A stretch of DNA of 64,000 nt from CAYPFY01 sp964410105 (GTDB lineage Bacteria; Bacteroidota; Ignavibacteria; UBA10030; SZUA-254). Below the pieces are notes generated by a model. The model did not search any database and was not told where the DNA came from. It was given only the letters and a program-made list of their open reading frames with translations. Each line of letters opens with the position of its first letter. Position 1 is the stretch's first letter. The translations under genes and the position numbers were made by a program. The DNA lies in the NCBI GenBank assembly GCA_964410105.1, contig CAYPFY010000005.1, positions 62,001-126,000 on the forward strand. The letters run 5' to 3'. Shown here piece after piece: positions 62,403 to 64,000 of this stretch.

Positions 62403-63155
62403 ATGACGAAGGATTTTTTGAAAAAACTTTTGCGCGCTTACAAGGACGGGGAAATCAGTGAAGGCCGCGTCCTCGATCAGCTCGCGCTGCTCCAGTCCGA
62501 ATCGATCGGATTTGCAACGGTGGATCACCACCGGGAATTGCGCCAGGGCTTTCCGGAAGTCATTTTCTGCCAGGGAAAAACGCCATCGCAGGTCGCTGAA
62601 ATCGCGGCCAGAATCGCCGGGCGGAAGCAGCCCCTCCTGGCGACGCGTGCGGGGAGGGAGCACTTCCGTGCGGTGTCGGGAAAAATCCGGGGGGCTCGGT
62701 ACCACGATCTGGGGCGTGTCATCACGGCAAACCCCCCTAAAATACAGGGAGATGCAAAAATCCTCGTCATGACGGCGGGGACCTCGGACATCCCCGTCGC
62801 GGAAGAAGCCGCGGTCACGGCCACGATGCTGGGGAACCGGGTTGAGCGCTTGTTCGATGTGGGAGTGGCGGGCCTCCACAGGCTCCTCGCACAGGGCGAA
62901 AAAATCAGGGAAGCGAGCGTCATCATCGTGGTAGCGGGGATGGAGGGAGCGTTGCCGAGCGTGGTCGGCGGGCTTGTTGACGTGCCGGTCATAGCGGTCC
63001 CGACGTCGGTCGGATATGGAGCGAGCTTTCAGGGGCTGGCGGCGCTGTTGGCCATGTTGAACTCCTGTGCGAGCGGAGTCACGGTTGTCAACATTGACAA
63101 TGGATTCGGCGCAGGGTTCGCGGCCAGCCGGATGAACAAGGGGGCCAGATGCTGA
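62403..63155 (+). CDS. larB: Nickel-pincer cofactor biosynthesis protein LarB
   Basis: A protein of 250 residues. The N-terminal part (LKKLLRAYKDGEISEGRVLDQL) is the LarB-specific helical region, and residues about 118-245 form a PurE-like AIR-carboxylase domain with VMTAGTSDIPVAEEAAVTA, VVAGMEGALPSVVGGLVDVP and AVPTSVGYGASFQGLAALLAMLNSC in segments. LarB carboxylates nicotinic acid adenine dinucleotide and hydrolyses it, the first step to the nickel-pincer cofactor of lactate racemase-type enzymes. larC and larE are not in the window. The next gene overlaps its stop by 7 nt. Confidence 0.94.
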   Translation: MTKDFLKKLLRAYKDGEISEGRVLDQLALLQSESIGFATVDHHRELRQGFPEVIFCQGKTPSQVAEIAARIAGRKQPLLATRAGREHFRAVSGKIRGARYHDLGRVITANPPKIQGDAKILVMTAGTSDIPVAEEAAVTATMLGNRVERLFDVGVAGLHRLLAQGEKIREASVIIVVAGMEGALPSVVGGLVDVPVIAVPTSVGYGASFQGLAALLAMLNSCASGVTVVNIDNGFGAGFAASRMNKGARC

Positions 63156-64000
63156 AAGATATGAAAAAAATAAAATTCTGTGAGAACGTGCTCGGCACTC
63201 TCGGGGGCACTCCGCTTGTAAGATTCAACAAGATCACGCGCGGTTTCAAAGGACATTACTTCGCCAAGGTTGAGAGCTTCAACCCGGGCGGCTCGGTCAA
63301 GGACCGCATAGGGACAGAAATCATCGAAGACGCCGAGCGTGAGGGAAGACTGAGGCCCGGGGGAACCATTGTCGAAGCCACATCCGGGAACACAGGCATG
63401 GGGCTTGCGATCGCTGCGGCCATCAAGGGTTACAAATGCGTCTTCACGATGCCGGACAAGATGAGCATCGAGAAAATCAGGCTCCTCAGGGCGTTCGGGG
63501 CTGACGTCGTTGTCACGCCGACAGCGGTCCCGCACGAAAGCCCTGAAAGCTATACGGAGGTGGCCAAGAGAATCGTGCGCGAGACCCCCAACTCCGTCCT
63601 GGCGAACCAGTATTTTAATCCGAAGAATATCGAAGCCCATTACAAGACCACCGGACCGGAGATCTGGGACCAGACCGGGGGGCAGATCGACTACTTCGTG
63701 TGCGCGGTGGGGACGGGGGGAACCATATCGGGAGTTGGCAAATACCTTAAGGAAAAACGCCCGGGGGTGAAAGTCGTAGGCATCGATCCAAAGGGATCCA
63801 TACTGCGTGAATACTTTTATACAAAAAAATATTCCCCGGTGATCAAGACCTATAAAGTCGAGGGCATCGGGCAGGACTGGCTCCCGGGGACGCTCAACTT
63901 CGACGTCATCGACGACATGGTTGAGGCGAACGACAAGGAATCGTTCCTGATGGCGCGGAGGCTCACGCGGGAGGAAGGCCTCTTCGTGGGTGGTTCCGGC
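63149..64000 (+). CDS. Cystathionine beta-synthase or cysteine synthase, N-terminal part (runs off the window)
   Basis: An open frame of 284 codons runs to the right edge. The PLP-fold motifs are clear: TLGGTPLVRFN, ESFNPGGSVKDRIG with the PLP lysine, EATSGNTGMGLAIAAA, CAVGTGGTISGVGKYL and EEGLFVGGSG at the edge. NQYFNPKNIEAHYKTTGPEIW and EGIGQDWLPGTLNFDVIDD favour the cystathionine beta-synthase subgroup common in FCB bacteria, which carries CBS domains after the part seen here. Starts are ATG 63149 (GGGGG upstream, overlaps larB by 7 nt) or ATG 63161. It is probably co-transcribed with larB. Confidence 0.9.
   Translation, partial: MLKDMKKIKFCENVLGTLGGTPLVRFNKITRGFKGHYFAKVESFNPGGSVKDRIGTEIIEDAEREGRLRPGGTIVEATSGNTGMGLAIAAAIKGYKCVFTMPDKMSIEKIRLLRAFGADVVVTPTAVPHESPESYTEVAKRIVRETPNSVLANQYFNPKNIEAHYKTTGPEIWDQTGGQIDYFVCAVGTGGTISGVGKYLKEKRPGVKVVGIDPKGSILREYFYTKKYSPVIKTYKVEGIGQDWLPGTLNFDVIDDMVEANDKESFLMARRLTREEGLFVGGSG

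Overview
The window reads as a chromosomal segment of a moderately GC-rich (high fifties percent by eye) Gram-negative bacterium of the Fibrobacteres-Chlorobi-Bacteroidetes (FCB) group, most likely an Ignavibacteria/Chlorobi-like or related Bacteroidota lineage. Three large secreted proteins end in a type IX secretion (T9SS) type A sorting domain of the NYPNPFNP kind. There are also an S46 dipeptidyl-peptidase, a DUF2723 membrane glycosyltransferase, a TolC/HlyD/ABC-2 exporter and split transketolase subunits. I saw no rRNA, tRNA, CRISPR array, phage or intact insertion sequence. The family name is an inference.

Layout. 1-9.6 kb: the 5' part of a secreted FCB-type protein with an elaborate upstream region, an operon of DinB-like protein, exported debranching-type glucosidase and PhzF-like enzyme, a small membrane protein, a Spy/CpxP-like protein, and an AHSA1-M16-M16 operon. 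9.7-21.8 kb: a lipoprotein/ABC-2 exporter operon, then a surface-polysaccharide cluster with four GT4-type glycosyltransferases, a flippase and a DUF2723 protein. 21.8-26.5 kb: lepA, two lepB genes and hemW in one operon. 26.5-34.7 kb: an SRPBCC protein and secreted proteins (metalloprotease-like T9SS cargo, S46 peptidase, SdrD_B-repeat T9SS cargo). 34.8-43.2 kb: a seven-gene TetR-regulated efflux operon and an M24 peptidase. 43.2-47.9 kb: MOSC protein, groES-groEL, rsmI and nadE. 48-51 kb: a subtilase T9SS cargo. 51.1-54.2 kb: a lower-GC island with two unrecognised genes. 54.2-62.3 kb: L-lysine 6-transaminase, then a six-gene operon (plsY-like, two transketolase halves, htrA, purB, aldehyde dehydrogenase). 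62.4-64 kb: larB and a truncated cystathionine beta-synthase/cysteine synthase gene.

The most informative non-coding result is a promoter grammar. About sixteen intergenic regions contain TTG, exactly 20 nt, then TAnnTT (usually followed by T, G or C) in the right orientation. Two or three fixed bases in each box at one fixed spacing would be expected by chance less than once in the few kilobases of intergenic DNA here. This grammar moves several start codons (plsY, the 27.1 kb metalloprotease) and predicts leaderless mRNAs (nadE, tetR, two others). It also exposes four regulatory layouts: three 23-bp-spaced palindromes upstream of the first gene, a 28-bp operator filling the tetR promoter, a MerR-like long-spacer promoter in front of the MOSC gene, and a leader with a mini-ORF and long hairpin in front of the lysine aminotransferase gene.

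Functionally, Lat and the neighbouring aldehyde dehydrogenase would together convert L-lysine to L-2-aminoadipate. The two M16 proteins look like a catalytic/non-catalytic pair. The glycosyltransferases, flippase and DUF2723 protein probably serve cell-surface glycan assembly. The two signal peptidases and HtrA fit a lifestyle with heavy protein export.
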